DNA of 64,000 nt, taken from positions 273,017-337,016 of the forward strand of contig VSDK01015795.1 in NCBI GenBank assembly GCA_009767595.1. Reading direction: 5' to 3'. The position numbers were made by a program, and so were the translations under genes. How positions within the stretch are numbered: the first letter of the stretch is position 1; the number at the start of each line of letters is the position of its first letter. Below are positions 34,689 to 46,173 of the stretch, piece after piece. The notes beneath the pieces are model-generated. The model was given only the letters and a program-made list of their open reading frames with translations, had not been told where the DNA came from and did no database searches. This stretch comes from Symbiodinium kawagutii. Lineage: Eukaryota; Sar; Dinophyceae; Suessiales; Symbiodiniaceae.

Positions 34689-35354
34689 ATGGAGCCGAAA
34701 ACTGCAAAGCCTCGCTTCAGAGAGCCATTGGTGACTGTGGGGGCCAATGATTGCCAACATTCTCACCGTTTCACTGCGCTACTCGCCCAAAGAAAATCCA
34801 TCGGCGTGCAGCTGAAAATCTGCAGGGATGTGGTGAGTTTCTACAGGAGTGGGCCCGGACATGAGCACCGAACCATGAACTCAGAAACAATTCAGCACCA
34901 GCCAATCCCAAAGTTGCTGTGTCATGCTGTGTCAGCTCCATCCTGGTTGTTAACTATAATCAATATGATTATTCGATTGACCATGGCGTAGCCACAATTA
35001 GATATAATTAGCAATTAGTCACGATTACCCACAAAACGGCTGGTTTATTTGAATGGTGGGGTGATTTGGGTAATTTGGGGGACCCCTTTTTTGAGAACCA
35101 CCCATATAATTTGCCATGATTACCCATGAATTTAATTCCCACAGATCACTCATCAATCATGAACTCCTTCCCACCAGGAGAAAGCCAAAGAGTTGCAGGA
35201 ACAGTTGAATCCCAAGTTGAAAGAGGCGATGGCACGGGGGCTGGCAGCCCACTTGGCGGGCAGCCAGCGCAAGCGGGCAGCGGGGGGCCCGGCGCCAGGG
35301 GGGCCAGGATGGGAGTTGGCCGGCAGGCGGGCGAATCTGCCCGAAAGTCGCTGA
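34689..35354 (+). CDS. Two-exon hypothetical protein with coiled-coil C-terminal half
   Basis: Exon 1 34689-34832 starts MEPKTAKPRFREPL and ends at a canonical GTGAGT donor in phase 0. Exon 2 35178-35354 starts after CAG in phase 0 with EKAKELQEQLNPKLKEAMAR, a clear amphipathic helix, and ends in a Gly/Pro/Arg-rich tail before TGA. About 106 residues. The upstream frame stays open to 34557, so the real start may be earlier. A decayed family A element (about 35025-35103) lies in the intron. Around 35250-35420 a second frame is also open (SLMGAASWGAKTAIW), so splicing could use a different end. Function unknown. Confidence 0.48.
35025..35103 (-). mobile_element. MITE family A, copy A15 (left end lost)
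   Basis: Interior GGCTGGTTTATT and right end GACCCCTTTTTTGAGAACCA. Lies in the intron of the 34689 gene. Confidence 0.5.
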
Positions 35355-36207
35355 TGGGCGCTGCATCGTGGGGAGCAAAGACTGCCATTTGGCACCTTGG
35401 ATGCATCGTAGATCGGAGATGATCGGAGATCGGAGAGGCTGTTGACATGGCTTGGTTACATGTGTTCACCCTGTCCACCTGCGGTATGGGTCATCAATGG
35501 TGAAGGATTTGAACGGTCAGGAACAATGGTTTGAAATGTTGAATGGTTCATCGAGAATGGCTAAGGATAGGTCATAATTAATCATAAACCAAAAATGGGT
35601 AGTGCACTCATCTAAACAGCGGCTGATGAGTTGGATGATTGGTCGGAACATGCAGGGCTACACTGTTTGGACCCACAGCCAGATGATTTCATGGAGGCCA
35701 AAATCAGAACAACAGCCATCATTGATCAAGAATTCACCAACCATCAGTCATCGATCAACCAGCAATCAACCGCGATTGATCCCAATTTGACCAGTGTCAA
35801 AAATTTATCAGGGAAGCAACTGATTTGCTGGCAGGTTTCAATCCTTTGGCACTGCCCCACATGATGAGAGCGATGAGGCAAGTGCGGCTGGGGGGGGCTA
35901 GGATGGGGAGCGAGACTTGTAGTAGCAATTGCTACTACCAGCTATTTACTGAAAGATGGTTATCAAGAAGTTGGTGTTTCCCTAATTACAAGCTAAAGCT
36001 ACTACCATCAATACTGGCTAGGTCATAATAACAGTGTGAGCTCTTGCTGCCACAGGTACTCACTATTGTTGCTTATTGTATCTTATTGTATCATGACCTG
36101 GCCCCTACCATTAACAATAGCTATGATTGTTGTTATAGCTACCGCCCAGCTGCTTAAAAGGTATAAAGCTTACGGATATGCCTAGTCACAATTATCCCAT
36201 CCTATGC

Positions 36208-36302
36208 CTGGCTGGTGGTTTTGAACATTTTTCACTTTCCCTAGTAGTTATTAACAAAGGGTTGGTTGACAAATGTTGTTCATAGGGGTTGAAACCACCA
36301 AC
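36208..36302 (+). mobile_element. MITE family B, copy B5
   Basis: CTGGCTGGTGGTTTTGAACA, GGGTTGGTTGACAAATG, GGGGTTGAAACCACCAAC. Confidence 0.75.
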
Positions 36303-36837
36303 TTGCTATACTCTTGTTTCATGATCGATATTTCGTTCAAGAATGATCGTTGCTCAGAGTTGTCAATCCTATTCTTTTGTTGCTAAGGACATGTTTGTCT
36401 CTGGTTCTTTTTACCTGCTACATACACGCAGGTTGTTGATGATGGGTTCATGTTCTCAAAGGTTGCTATCATCAAAATTAAATCAATTACTACTAGAAGT
36501 ACTGAGCAGTCTGATGTAATTAAGAGCTGCTATCTAGTACAAATATAGACATCATACTGCTACCATAGCCTAGTGGGTGAAGTAATCGCCATTATAGCTA
36601 TTGTAATTGATTATTGTTATTTCTTGCCAATCATCATGCAGAATCAGACCATCATTACTATTCATATACATAGGCAATCATATTTGTGGGATTATCGTAA
36701 AGCAATCCGCATGGTAATGGCAAGCCGCTTATAGACAGCAATAGCAATAGCTACAGGTATGTAGAGTGGATACACAGCGTATGGCTATGCATGAACCACT
36801 ATTAAGTATCATCAGCTATTGTTAACCAACAATTAAC

Positions 36838-36910
36838 CATCATCATTATCATCATCATTATCATCATCATCATCATCGTCATCATCGTCATCGTCATCAT
36901 CATCATCATC

Positions 36911-36942
<32 letters not shown>

Positions 36943-36944
36943 CA

Positions 36945-36979
<35 letters not shown>

Positions 36980-36983
36980 ATCT
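36838..36983 (+). repeat. (TCA)n microsatellite, 146 bp
   Basis: TCA/TCG units, about 48 copies. Confidence 0.92.
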
Positions 36984-37117
36984 TCAGGCATGATCGAGAG
37001 AATGGTTTTAAACCATCATCAATCATGTGTGATTCGGTAATTCACCATCATCAATCAGTATGGGCTCAGTTATGTAGGTGAATATACCATGCATGGAGTG
37101 CTCGGCTTACTGAATAT

Positions 37118-37233
37118 AGCGTGGGTCAGTTCATCCTGTACGCCTGGTTCCCCCACTATTAACCGGCTTGTTTTACCTGTGATTGCTGGTTATCATCCCC
37201 CATTATTGGCTGGTTAATATTGATCCAAAGCCA
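37118..37233 (-). mobile_element. MITE family C, copy C8
   Basis: AGCGTGGGTCAGTTCATCCT (diverged left) / ATATTGATCCAAAGCCA; followed after TA by C9. Confidence 0.68.
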
Positions 37234-37235
37234 TA

Positions 37236-37354
37236 TGGCACTGGGTCAAAACCCTTAGTCCCCCTGGTTCCCCCATCATTAACCACTGTTTTCCCACTAT
37301 TATTGTTAGTTAGTATCCCCCGTGATGGTTGGTTCACTGCTTGACCCATGGCCA
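37236..37354 (-). mobile_element. MITE family C, copy C9
   Basis: TGGCACTGGGTCAAAACCCT / GCTTGACCCATGGCCA flanked by TA; shares its left TA with the right TA of C8. Confidence 0.75.
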
Positions 37355-37555
37355 TATTTGTTTGACGCGACTTCAGCTTCCAACAGGAAGCTGCGGCTTC
37401 GGCTTCGACGGTTCGGTGCCGCAGATCAAGAGTGACTACTTGGCGCAGGGGTGTACACCTTACGCCGCGGACCATGGCGGACCCCTAGGGGAAGCTTCGC
37501 TCATGGCTCAGGTCACAGCTCTTGTAGTGGTTTAGAAAGAAAATCTAGGATAACA

Positions 37556-37655
37556 TGGTAGTTTCTCAGAATGAGACCCCCAAGTTATTGTTTGGTTTAT
37601 GACTTTGAATGGCTCATGTTGGGTGATTTGGGAGACCCTATTTTGAGAAACCACC
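37556..37655 (-). mobile_element. MITE family A, copy A16
   Basis: GGTAGTTTCTCAGAATGAGA / CCTATTTTGAGAAACCACC. Confidence 0.72.
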
Positions 37656-38639
37656 TTATGCCAATGAAGATATTTTCAAGCAGACAAAAAAGGGGCAGGT
37701 GAACAGCCCAACGAAGACTAGACGGGTCGTTAGGTGTTCGCAAGGGGTACAGGATACCCAGAACCACGTGGCTCATCGGGTTTTTGTGAAGTGAATGGCC
37801 AGCCAACTCAATGGTAATAATTCTGATAGAACTGGAGGTATCATGATGTGGGATGAGTTAGCAGGTTGTCATGTGAACTGGATGGATAAATGATATGGTT
37901 AATTGATGTTATATAATTGGCAGTCAATCCCTTTGAAATGGTAAACATGTTTTAATTAATGGATCTTAGCTGAACAATAAATGAACTATCAAGCCCGCAG
38001 GTACTGGGTCAGTGACCTAAGTCGTATCTCATACCCAAAAGTCGTATCTTTCGGCTGTGGCCTATGGGGAGTTGGTTCAAAAGTAGGATAAACATAGACA
38101 TGCATAATGGAACTTGATCCCGTTTGGTAAGAATGATAGTATAGGAATGACATGTATGTTAATGACTACAGACAACTATAGAGTAATGATTTTTGATGAT
38201 TGATTGATCATGATGTGTATCTAGATATACATATTTGTTGACTACTTGATAATGACACCCTTACAGTAAATAGATAGTAGATACTTGTTGCTGAACAATG
38301 ACGATGTATCAATGCATATATTGACTATAGATGACAATAGTATAGTACTGACAATATGCTATTACTTGAGAACAAGTGATATTCTCATAATGGTTGATTG
38401 ATTACATAGCTAACACGCAGGTATCACAACATACTATATCCTACTACATGGTACTGTTATATAATCTATTAACTAACATGTTATATATCATAGTTAATAA
38501 TGGTTGATTACAATATACTACTGTTTCAACATGATACGATACTAGTAATTGTTACAGTAATGAGTAAGTAATGACGTGAGGCCACGGAAGTGACCAACTG
38601 TCTCGGTCCTGGTGGATATCATGAGATTTACCCTGGCTG

Positions 38640-38725
38640 CCCCGAACCTGGAAGTGAAAAATCACCACCGGGAAACTCGGGTTTGAATGGTGATTTTTAG
38701 CTTGGAAGGTTTGGGATTGTCCAGT
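38640..38725 (+). mobile_element. MITE family E, copy E5
   Basis: AACCTGGAAGTGAAAAATCA / ATGGTGATTTTTAGCTTGGA. Confidence 0.5.
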
Positions 38726-38744
38726 TCAAATGGTTAGTTGAGGA

Positions 38745-38820
38745 TCCACCGGGTATATAAACGAGTTGTAAATGGTGGATGTTCCACTTCAATTGGTTAG
38801 TTGTTCCAGGTCTATTGCCT
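38745..38820 (-). mobile_element. MITE family E, copy E6 (partial)
   Basis: AAATGGTGGATGTTCCACTT then CAATTGGTTAGTTG, the same arm as in E4. Confidence 0.45.
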
Positions 38821-39177
38821 TCCCAGAAACTGAAAGCCGGACCCAGCCAAAAGGGGATCCCATCTGGAAACTGACTGATCATTCAACCCCTACTTGCGGA
38901 GGGTCTACATTAGTGTAATTACCATATAGTGAATTACATGGAGAAAATTTGGTTGTTGCAATAGGGGTCTACTCTTGCAAAAAGTTTCACCACATAGTTT
39001 CCAGGAGTGTAAATTTTCGTGATCACCATGATACTGTTGCAATCCATTTGTACATTTCGGCCACGATCCACCAGTAGGTATATCAACACATAATACGGGT
39101 TGCTGACTATGAATACCTATATTTGTTTGCAAGTGCTGTCCACCGTGATTTTGCTCAACCGACATTACGCTCGGGCC

Positions 39178-39270
39178 AATACACCTGGAAGTGGAAAAAA
39201 CTCCATTTGTAGCTGGTTTATCTATTACAACTGGTGATTTTTAGCTTCCGGGTTAGTTTACCAAAGGGTA
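39178..39270 (+). mobile_element. MITE family E, copy E7
   Basis: ACACCTGGAAGTGGAAAAAA, GTAGCTGGTTTATC, and TTTTTAGCTTCCGGGTTAGT. The clearest interior of the family. Confidence 0.6.
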
Positions 39271-39539
39271 GATTTCTGTTCACCATCAGCCAGCATTATC
39301 CACCACGCTCAAAACACGGTGATCGATTAAAACCACCTGGTGAGACTGATGGCTATTTGCTGCATCCCAGCCCTTGCGCAACAAGCAACCCATCAAGGAG
39401 GGTTTCAGCATGTGCCAAAAAATGAAGATCGTATGGATAACAATGGTTAGGTGAGGTAGCGGTGAAAGGATGGTAGAAGTAAATGTTTTTCACGATGGGT
39501 CATGGCTAGGTAATGATGGCTGATGACCATTCCACCAAA

Positions 39540-40145
39540 CAACCATCATAAACAATTGACCATTATTAACCATCATTAGCCATCTGACCATAATCAACCA
39601 TCAAATTGACCATCATGAACCCTCAAATTGACCATCATTAACCACCAGTAACAACCATCATTGACCAGCCTTAATAACCATCATTAACCATCATCAACAC
39701 CTATCATCAAGTATTAAGCATCATTAGCCATTAGCCACTAAAAATCCATGAAGCATCATTCACCATCAACCATTATCAACCATCATTAACCACTGAGCCT
39801 GGGAGTGCTTTCAGACTCTTGCAAGCTGTGCGCAACCATCATTCACCACCATTAACCATCAAATGGACAATCATTAACACCCATCATTAGCTATTAAGAT
39901 CTATAAACCATTATTAACCATCAAATTGACCATCACTAACCATCAAATTGACCATCAAATTGACCGTCATTAACCATTAACCGGTATGAACCATCATTAA
40001 CCATCATTAACCATCATGAACCATCATCAACCATCAAATTGATCATTATTAACACCCATCATTAGCCATTATTAACCACCACTAACCATCATCATCAACC
40101 ATTAACCATGATGAACCATCATTCACCACCACCAACCATCTTAAC
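39540..40145 (+). repeat. AACCATCATT-type low-complexity array
   Basis: Variants of AACCATCATTAACCATC with a recurrent CAAATTGACCATCA. The same word occurs in family C interiors, so this may be an expansion of element sequence. Confidence 0.7.
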
Positions 40146-40318
40146 TTCCTGTCCTCAGATTCCTTGCGGCGTGCCGACTAAGGCCCGAAGCAGCGCCGGA
40201 GTCGACTCCGGCCGGGAGACCTGGGGTAAGACTGTTGGTGCCTCCCGGCTCGTGTCGTTTCCAACCGCGTTGAAACAGGAGTTACATCAGGGTCTGGACC
40301 TGGTGATAGCGAGACTAA

Positions 40319-40457
40319 GGTGTAATGTCTACCCCGGATTAGTAAACCCCAGGTTGATTAATTGGGGGGGTTACCATTTTAACAGGAAGCCAAGGCCTTT
40401 AGGGGATACCCCCTGTTCATCAACCAGGGGTCTATTAATCCTTGGTTAGCATTATAC
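40319..40457. mobile_element. Singleton element with imperfect 55-bp inverted repeats
   Basis: GTGTAATGTCTACCCCGGAT ... CCCAGGTTGATTAATTGGGG faces a right arm ending TTAGCATTATAC with about 70-75% arm identity by eye. Family B copy B6 follows 42 bp later. Confidence 0.55.
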
Positions 40458-40498
40458 AGGAATCTAATGTCTATATAGTAGTAGAGCACCAAGGTATT

Positions 40499-40569
40499 CT
40501 GGCTGGTGGTTTCCCCTATTAATCATTAACAAATAGTTGATTGACTAAGGGGTTGAAACCACCAACCAG
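40499..40569 (+). mobile_element. MITE family B, copy B6 (short)
   Basis: CTGGCTGGTGGTTTCCCC / GGGGTTGAAACCACCAACCA; about 25 bp shorter than typical copies. Confidence 0.7.
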
Positions 40570-40761
40570 AAATGTCGATGTAGCAATAGAGCACCAAGGT
40601 ATTTACCTAAGGTGTATACTAAGATGAATAGCTCTATGAACTTGTTTGTTCATCTAGTGTGCTTGAAATACCTTGGACAGACCTTGATTTGTTGTAGATC
40701 CTGTGCTGTTTACTGTTCGGAATCGACACTTTGGTGGAAGGGCTCTTAGCCTCAGACTCTA

Positions 40762-40938
40762 GTGCTTCTCAAAATAGGTGTACCCCCAAATCCTCATCAC
40801 TTATGGGTGATAACCATTCATAGGGGTACCCCCAGTTATCTCAAGTCATAGGGGTACCCCCAAATCATCCAGTTTATGAACCATTCATAGCTATTAAACC
40901 AACCACCTTTGTTGGTACCCCTATGGCTTGAACCCCCC
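40762..40938 (+). mobile_element. MITE family A, copy A17 (nested or triplicated left ends)
   Basis: Three successive left-arm segments (ending TACCCCCAAATC or TACCCCCAG) precede a single right arm CCCCTATGGCTTGA. Either two copies inserted into a third or replication slippage of the arm. Confidence 0.62.
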
Positions 40939-42190
40939 GAGAATAGCATCGTCCGTGAATCTCACTGGCCGTGGCCATGACCAAGCGTCCACCATCACTA
41001 ATCATCATCCTTCAATCAGAATTGACATGGTTCAACCTTTGATGTATCCTTTCGTAGCCTTTATCCTTTAATATCTTGTAACCTCCTATCTTTGATGATT
41101 TACATGAATACCTTTTTGTACAGCCTTGATAATAGCTGAAAATACATCTTAATGCACTTGTATTGGCAATTATTAGCTTGATGATAGTTGATAATACTAA
41201 GGTTATATAATTGTTGCCGTTGTGTACCTTTTAAGTGAATTCGCAACAATTATCAACGATGAAATGCCCCACCAACCCTTGCGGCCTGGCATCCACGAGC
41301 AGCCTCGCCGCCGTATGGGGTGTTTTCAGGCAACCCGTGCAATGAGACAGTGTCGAACTGAGATCTGTGGGCTGGTGAAGCTTTGCTGGTAAACTAAGCA
41401 ACCAGGATTAGGATCGGTTGGCTTACCAGCAAAGTTGATCCACTTACTGGTAAGCTAAGCATCCAGGTAAGTTAGCAAAGTGACACTCATTTGATATGTT
41501 GAATTGATGCTGGTTGACTGAAGGCAATTTGAATTAATTCGATGCTGATAAATTGAAGGCAAGTAGATGCACTGGGGTAAACATGTTTTCTGGTTGTGTG
41601 GAAGACCCACCGAAATTTATAGGTGTCCTATTGAAACTGGTGGGTTGATAAGCAGCTAAGATGGTAATGGATGAATTGCAAATGGTGACTGATTAATGTT
41701 TGCTTCGTTTGTGGCAGAGAGATATGATTGAGGTAACTAGCGGGTCAATGATTAAAGCATTACCAACTAATTAATAAGCAACTAGTAACGCTCGATGACC
41801 GCTGTTGATGGTGCTGAATAATACTTAAACTGAGCTGGTAATGGTGATGATGGTGTCCAGCGGCGCTTTAAGCACAGCAGGAGGATTGCTGCATTAAACA
41901 TTCAAGTAGTATCCACTTGTATGCATTAATCAACCGTTCTTGGCTATGACTATTTGTCAAGCCTTGCCATTATCAATGCATACTAAATCCTGATTCATGG
42001 TAACCAAATATGATTATATAATGATGATTATTAACCTTTCTTTTCACTATTGTCTATTGTTATTTACTACTATGAGTGGTTATTTACAGTTATGTTATAT
42101 GTTTTTTTCCTCCCTATTATGACGGTTTTTTGTTCCACTATGACAGTTTTTTCCCCTTTATGACTTTATGACTGTTCTTTTCCATTCATA

Positions 42191-42308
42191 TGGCTGTTTC
42201 TCAGATTAGGGGACCCCCAGATTAGGGGACCCCCCCAAATCATCCAACATTAACCATTTGTAGTAGTAAACCAACCATTTTTGGGGTTCCCTATTTTAGG
42301 AAACACCC
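42191..42308 (+). mobile_element. MITE family A, copy A18
   Basis: GGCTGTTTCTCAGATTAGGG / CCCTATTTTAGGAAACACCC with an internal duplication of AGATTAGGGGACCCCC. Confidence 0.72.
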
Positions 42309-42319
42309 ATTTCAAGTTC

Positions 42320-42405
42320 AGTTCCACATCATTAACCATTGTTTTCCCTATTATTGCTGGTCATTATCCCGTATTATTGGCTGGTTAGAGATTGATTCAT
42401 AGCCA
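42320..42405 (-). mobile_element. MITE family C, copy C10 (left end lost)
   Basis: ACATCATTAACCATTGTTTT interior and right end GATTGATTCATAGCCA. Abuts A18. Confidence 0.55.
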
Positions 42406-42471
42406 TTTATAGTTGGTATATCCCCTAGTATTGTTGCTTATTATACTCTATTAATAACCATTAACCAGCTA

Positions 42472-42681
42472 TTGTTCACCATTGGTTGGTTGGCGAGCTG
42501 CTTGGTGCCCCGGTCGCCATATGACGACCATCTGAGCCGCCACGACCGCGCGACGTCCTTGAGGCCTCGACCGCAGGCGGGCGAGATGGCTTGTGGCGAA
42601 AGCGCCGTGTGGCTGCGACATGACCGGTACAGAGTGGTGGCTTCCGACGGTTGGAAGTTGGGTGATGATTTGCCACCCTAG
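42472..42681 (+). CDS. Possible exon in GC-rich island
   Basis: The GC-rich segment 42500-42680 reads RATSLRPRPQAGEMACGESA then VWLRHDRYRVVASDGWKLGD, DLPP and TAG. The minus strand is open too. No splice signals identified. Confidence 0.3.
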   Translation: MFTIGWLASCLVPRSPYDDHLSRHDRATSLRPRPQAGEMACGESAVWLRHDRYRVVASDGWKLGDDLPP

Positions 42682-42689
42682 AAGTACCT

Positions 42690-42810
42690 AGAAGTATAGT
42701 TATACTAAGTTTAGTTATACTAAGTTGGTTGATAATTGATACTTATACTAAGTTGATTGATAATTTATACTTATACTAAGTTGGTTGATAATTTACTACC
42801 CTGGCTATAA
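42690..42810 (+). repeat. Short tandem TATACTAAGTTGGTTGATAA
   Basis: About four imperfect 20-25 bp units. Confidence 0.7.
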
Positions 42811-42823
42811 GTTGGTTGATAGG

Positions 42824-42936
42824 TGGGCATGGGTCAATATCAACCAACCAAGAATGGTAGATAATGACCAATAATAGTGGGGAAACAATGGTTGATGATG
42901 GGGGAACTAGGGGTACAGGGTTTTGACCCACAGCCA
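42824..42936 (+). mobile_element. MITE family C, copy C11
   Basis: TGGGCATGGGTCAATATCAA / TTTTGACCCACAGCCA. About 100 bp before the KEAEEMAK-repeat gene. Confidence 0.72.
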
Positions 42937-43036
42937 CCTAAGTATAGTAATACTTGCCACAAGTTGTACCCTAGTTTTAACCCTACCTTAGTTTTAACCC
43001 AAGTGAATCAATTGGGTGGATACCACTCTGTACAGG

Positions 43037-44859
43037 ATGGCCTTGGACCGCATCGATAACACTGTGAATTCATCAGGGGCTTGGACCCTCACAGGCTACC
43101 CAGCCGAAGCTCCAACTGCTGCTTCGATGCCAGAGGCTGGACATGGGCCTTGGGGTCATTTGGCTGTTTCTCAAAGTAGTGGCTTCAGTTTTTCTGAAGA
43201 GCTACAATATGCTGACATATCAAGTCCGCCAGAGAAATTAGCTTGATAAAGTGATACGTTGATACTCAAGAGAACGAGAAGAGCCCACCTGCTTTGGAGG
43301 TCAACAAAACCCGAGCAGTCGCAAATGGTGGCTCCGAAAAGTCTCCAGCGGCTACAGGACAAGCTGTCGCGCCGCCCGAGACAGCAAGTCTAGATACCAC
43401 CACGAAGGAAGAAGAAGAAAAGCTGCAAACGGAAGTGGAGGAGAAGGCCAAGAAGGAAGCAGAGGAGAAGGCCAAGAAGGAAGCAGAAGAAAAGGCCAAG
43501 AAGGAAGCAGAAGAGAAGACCAAGAAGGAAGCAGAAGAAAAGGCCAAGAAGGAAGCAGAAGAAAAGGCCAAGAAGGAAGCAGAGGAGATGGCCAAGAAGG
43601 AAGCAGAGGAGATGGCCAAGAAGGAAGCAGAGGAGATGGCCAAGAAGGAAGCAGAGGAGATGGCCAAGAAGGAAGCAGAGGAGATGGCCAAGAAGGAAGC
43701 AGAGGAGATGGCCAAGAAGGAAGCAGAGGAGATGGCCAAGAAGGAAGCAGAGGAGATGGCCAAGAAGGAAGCAGAGGAGATGGCCAAGAAGGAAGCAGAG
43801 GAGATGGCCAAGAAGGAAGCAGAGGAGATGGCCAAGAAGGAAGCAGAGGAGATGGCCAAGAAGGAAGCAGAGGAGATGGCCAAGAAGGAAGCAGAGGAGA
43901 TGGCCAAGAAGGAAGCAGAGGAGATGGCCAAGAAGGAAGCAGAGGAGATGGCCAAGAAGGAAGCAGAGGAGATGGCCAAGAAGGAAGCAGAGGAGATGGC
44001 CAAGAAGGAAGCAGAGGAGATGGCCAAGAAGGAAGCAGAGGAGATGGCCAAGAAGGAAGCAGAGGAGATGGCCAAGAAGGAAGCAGAGGAGATGGCCAAG
44101 AAGGAAGCAGAGGAGATGGCCAAGAAGGAAGCAGAGGAGATGGCCAAGAAGGAAGCAGAGGAGATGGCCAAGAAGGAAGCAGAGGAGATGGCCAAGAAGG
44201 AAGCAGAGGAGATGGCCAAGAAGGAAGCAGAGGAGATGGCCAAGAAGGAAGCAGAGGAGATGGCCAAGAAGGAAGCAGAGGAGATGGCCAAGAAGGAAGC
44301 AGAGGAGATGGCCAAGAAGGAAGCAGAGGAGATGGCCAAGAAGGAAGCAGAGGAGATGGCCAAGAAGGAAGCAGAGGAGATGGCCAAGAAGGAAGCAGAG
44401 GAGATGGCCAAGAAGGAAGCAGAGGAGATGGCCAAGAAGGAAGCAGAGGAGATGGCCAAGAAGGAAGCAGAGGAGATGGCCAAGAAGGAAGCAGAGGAGA
44501 TGGCCAAGAAGGAAGCAGAGGAGATGGCCAAGAAGGAAGCAGAGGAGATGGCCAAGAAGGAAGCAGAGGAGATGGCCAAGAAGGAAGCAGAGGAGATGGC
44601 CAAGAAGGAAGCAGAGGAGATGGCCAAGAAGGAAGCAGAGGAGATGGCCAAGAAGGAAGCAGAGGAGATGGCCAAGAAGGAAGCAGAAGAAAAGGCCAAG
44701 AAGGAAGCAGAGGAGAAGGCCAAGAAGGAAGCAGAGGAAAAGGCACAGAAAGAAGCGGAAGACAGAGCCCTTCAAAACAGTCTGCAAACAGAGACTAGCA
44801 CGCAGCCAACAACAAATGGACAAAGCGATGCAGATGCTCTTGCAGACTTGCTTGGGTGA
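43037..44859 (+). CDS. KEAEEMAK-repeat helical protein
   Basis: Part 1 (43037-43246) begins ATG, reading [20 protein letters not shown], and ends SPPEKLA at a TGA. Part 2 is open from 43255 to TGA 44857-44859: a Ser/Pro/Ala-rich lead ([18 protein letters not shown]), [13 protein letters not shown], about 54 copies of an 8-residue [16 protein letters not shown] unit, and a non-repetitive tail ([21 protein letters not shown] split by no stop). The two parts should be joined by an intron or frame shift near 43210-43270 that I could not place. The repeats predict a long charged single helix or coiled coil. The middle 46 units (43585-44688) are identical at DNA level, while flanking units carry Lys instead of Met. 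Reverse-strand frames are open only because 24 is divisible by 3. Confidence 0.58.
43439..44742 (+). repeat. 24-bp coding tandem repeat
   Basis: Unit AAGGAAGCAGAGGAGATGGC plus CAAG; 46 identical ATG-containing units from 43585 to 44688, flanked by about nine AAG-containing variants. It encodes the KEAEEMAK array. Confidence 0.95.
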
Positions 44860-45825
44860 TGAGCGGCTAAAATTCCACCAGCATCTTTGTTTGCCTTTTG
44901 GCTTTCGGAGTACACCAAGCAGATCTTTTGTCTTCCTCCATTTGCGGCAACAGCCTGCCAACACCCCTCCAAGTGCCGTGTGATGAAGGTGCCAAGTATG
45001 GGATAGCCCTTTGGACGGATCTTACGCTGAATGAATTCAACAACTCCCTAAATGCTTGTCAACAAGAAATTACCACAAATTGTTTCAAGGTTCTAATTCT
45101 CTTGACACATTTCCAAGCACATGGAGGGTGTTGAAATTTATCCGGACCGTCCGGAGGTATGTACAAAGTGGGGCGTTCATGCCCCAAAGCGATAGTATGC
45201 CATGTTCCCTTTAGCTGGCAGGTTGATTGCCATCAATGGCTGCTCAAGAATGTGCAACGTTGACGAGTTTAGATTCCAAGTCCTGTGATTTCAGCGCAAG
45301 GTTGATTTGCAAGAACTGAAAGTCTTCACTGTTTTCATTCTTGGCACCATGTGATGCGCATCGAGAGCACAGAGGAGAGGAGTTTGAAAAAAGCACAACC
45401 TGTCCATGGTGGAACGATGTTGCTTCTGTGGTGGTTCCAAGGCAAGTCTGGAATTGGGCTGCGGCAAGAATCTTTGATCGTTGTTTGAATTCGCCATTCT
45501 CAAGATGTTTGTAGCTTGGAAACCTATCAATTCAGGGAGGCTGCCAACAAGGGTTGCAACAATTTGACAATGTCTTCCTGAAACAGCAAGCTGTCCACAG
45601 TCGCAAAGCCACACAGCGCCATCTCAAGATGTCTCGGCTTCTAAACTCCAGCGGTTTTCTGGGACTCCAAGATGTGTCTTATTGATTAAGGCGTTCAGTA
45701 CACCTGCTCGGGGAATGTCGAATGGCGCATGCAGAGCTCGAAGTTCCCGAACAGGTGTGCATGAATCCTGGAACTCGGTCCAGATATACCAAACCGATCC
45801 AAACCGTTTTAACTTCAGATATGAT

Positions 45826-45892
45826 ATATATATATGATCATATATATATATATGCTAGCCACATACATATACATGTATATATATATATATAG
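45826..45892. repeat. AT-rich dinucleotide stretch
   Basis: Repeated ATATAT with short CATATG interruptions. Similar (TA)n tracts occur at about 46503-46536, 52804-52826 and 55038-55052. Confidence 0.8.
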
Positions 45893-46173
45893 CAAGACCG
45901 TTCTTTCGATCGAATCCAAACATATCCTAACATATCCTAGTATCATCTCAGACATGATTCATTTCACCCGATCCCGTCCTGCTGTCATCGATTGGCTGTG
46001 CTCTACTCTTTCAAGCTGGAACTCAGTAGATAACTAGACATGGTTCCAATGAAATAAATCATATTGTAGTGGAACTTCTTGAGTGAAAAGCCATGATTGG
46101 TCCTTCAGTCAACTGATGGTGTGTGTCAGCTCTTCGAAAGAAATCAGCTGAAGCTCAAAAGGTCTGTTAGAAC

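Larger units (their letters stand above)
35480..42470. other. Gene-poor stretch dominated by repeats
   Basis: Holds B5, C8, C9, A16, the (TCA)n, E5-E7, the AACCATCATT array, the 40319 element, B6 and A17. A 28-residue ORF at 41259-41345 (MKCPTNPCGLASTSSLAAVW) is the only protein-like patch. Confidence 0.5.

Noticed and set aside
43159-43180. Additional family A left end (GGCTGTTTCTCAAAGTAG)
   Set aside because: No right arm or interior match, and it lies in the probable coding frame of the KEAEEMAK-repeat gene.
43266-44964. Three long minus-strand frames (464-524 residues) across the 24-bp repeat array
   Set aside because: They exist only because 24 is a multiple of 3; the forward frame has a sensible non-repeat lead and tail.
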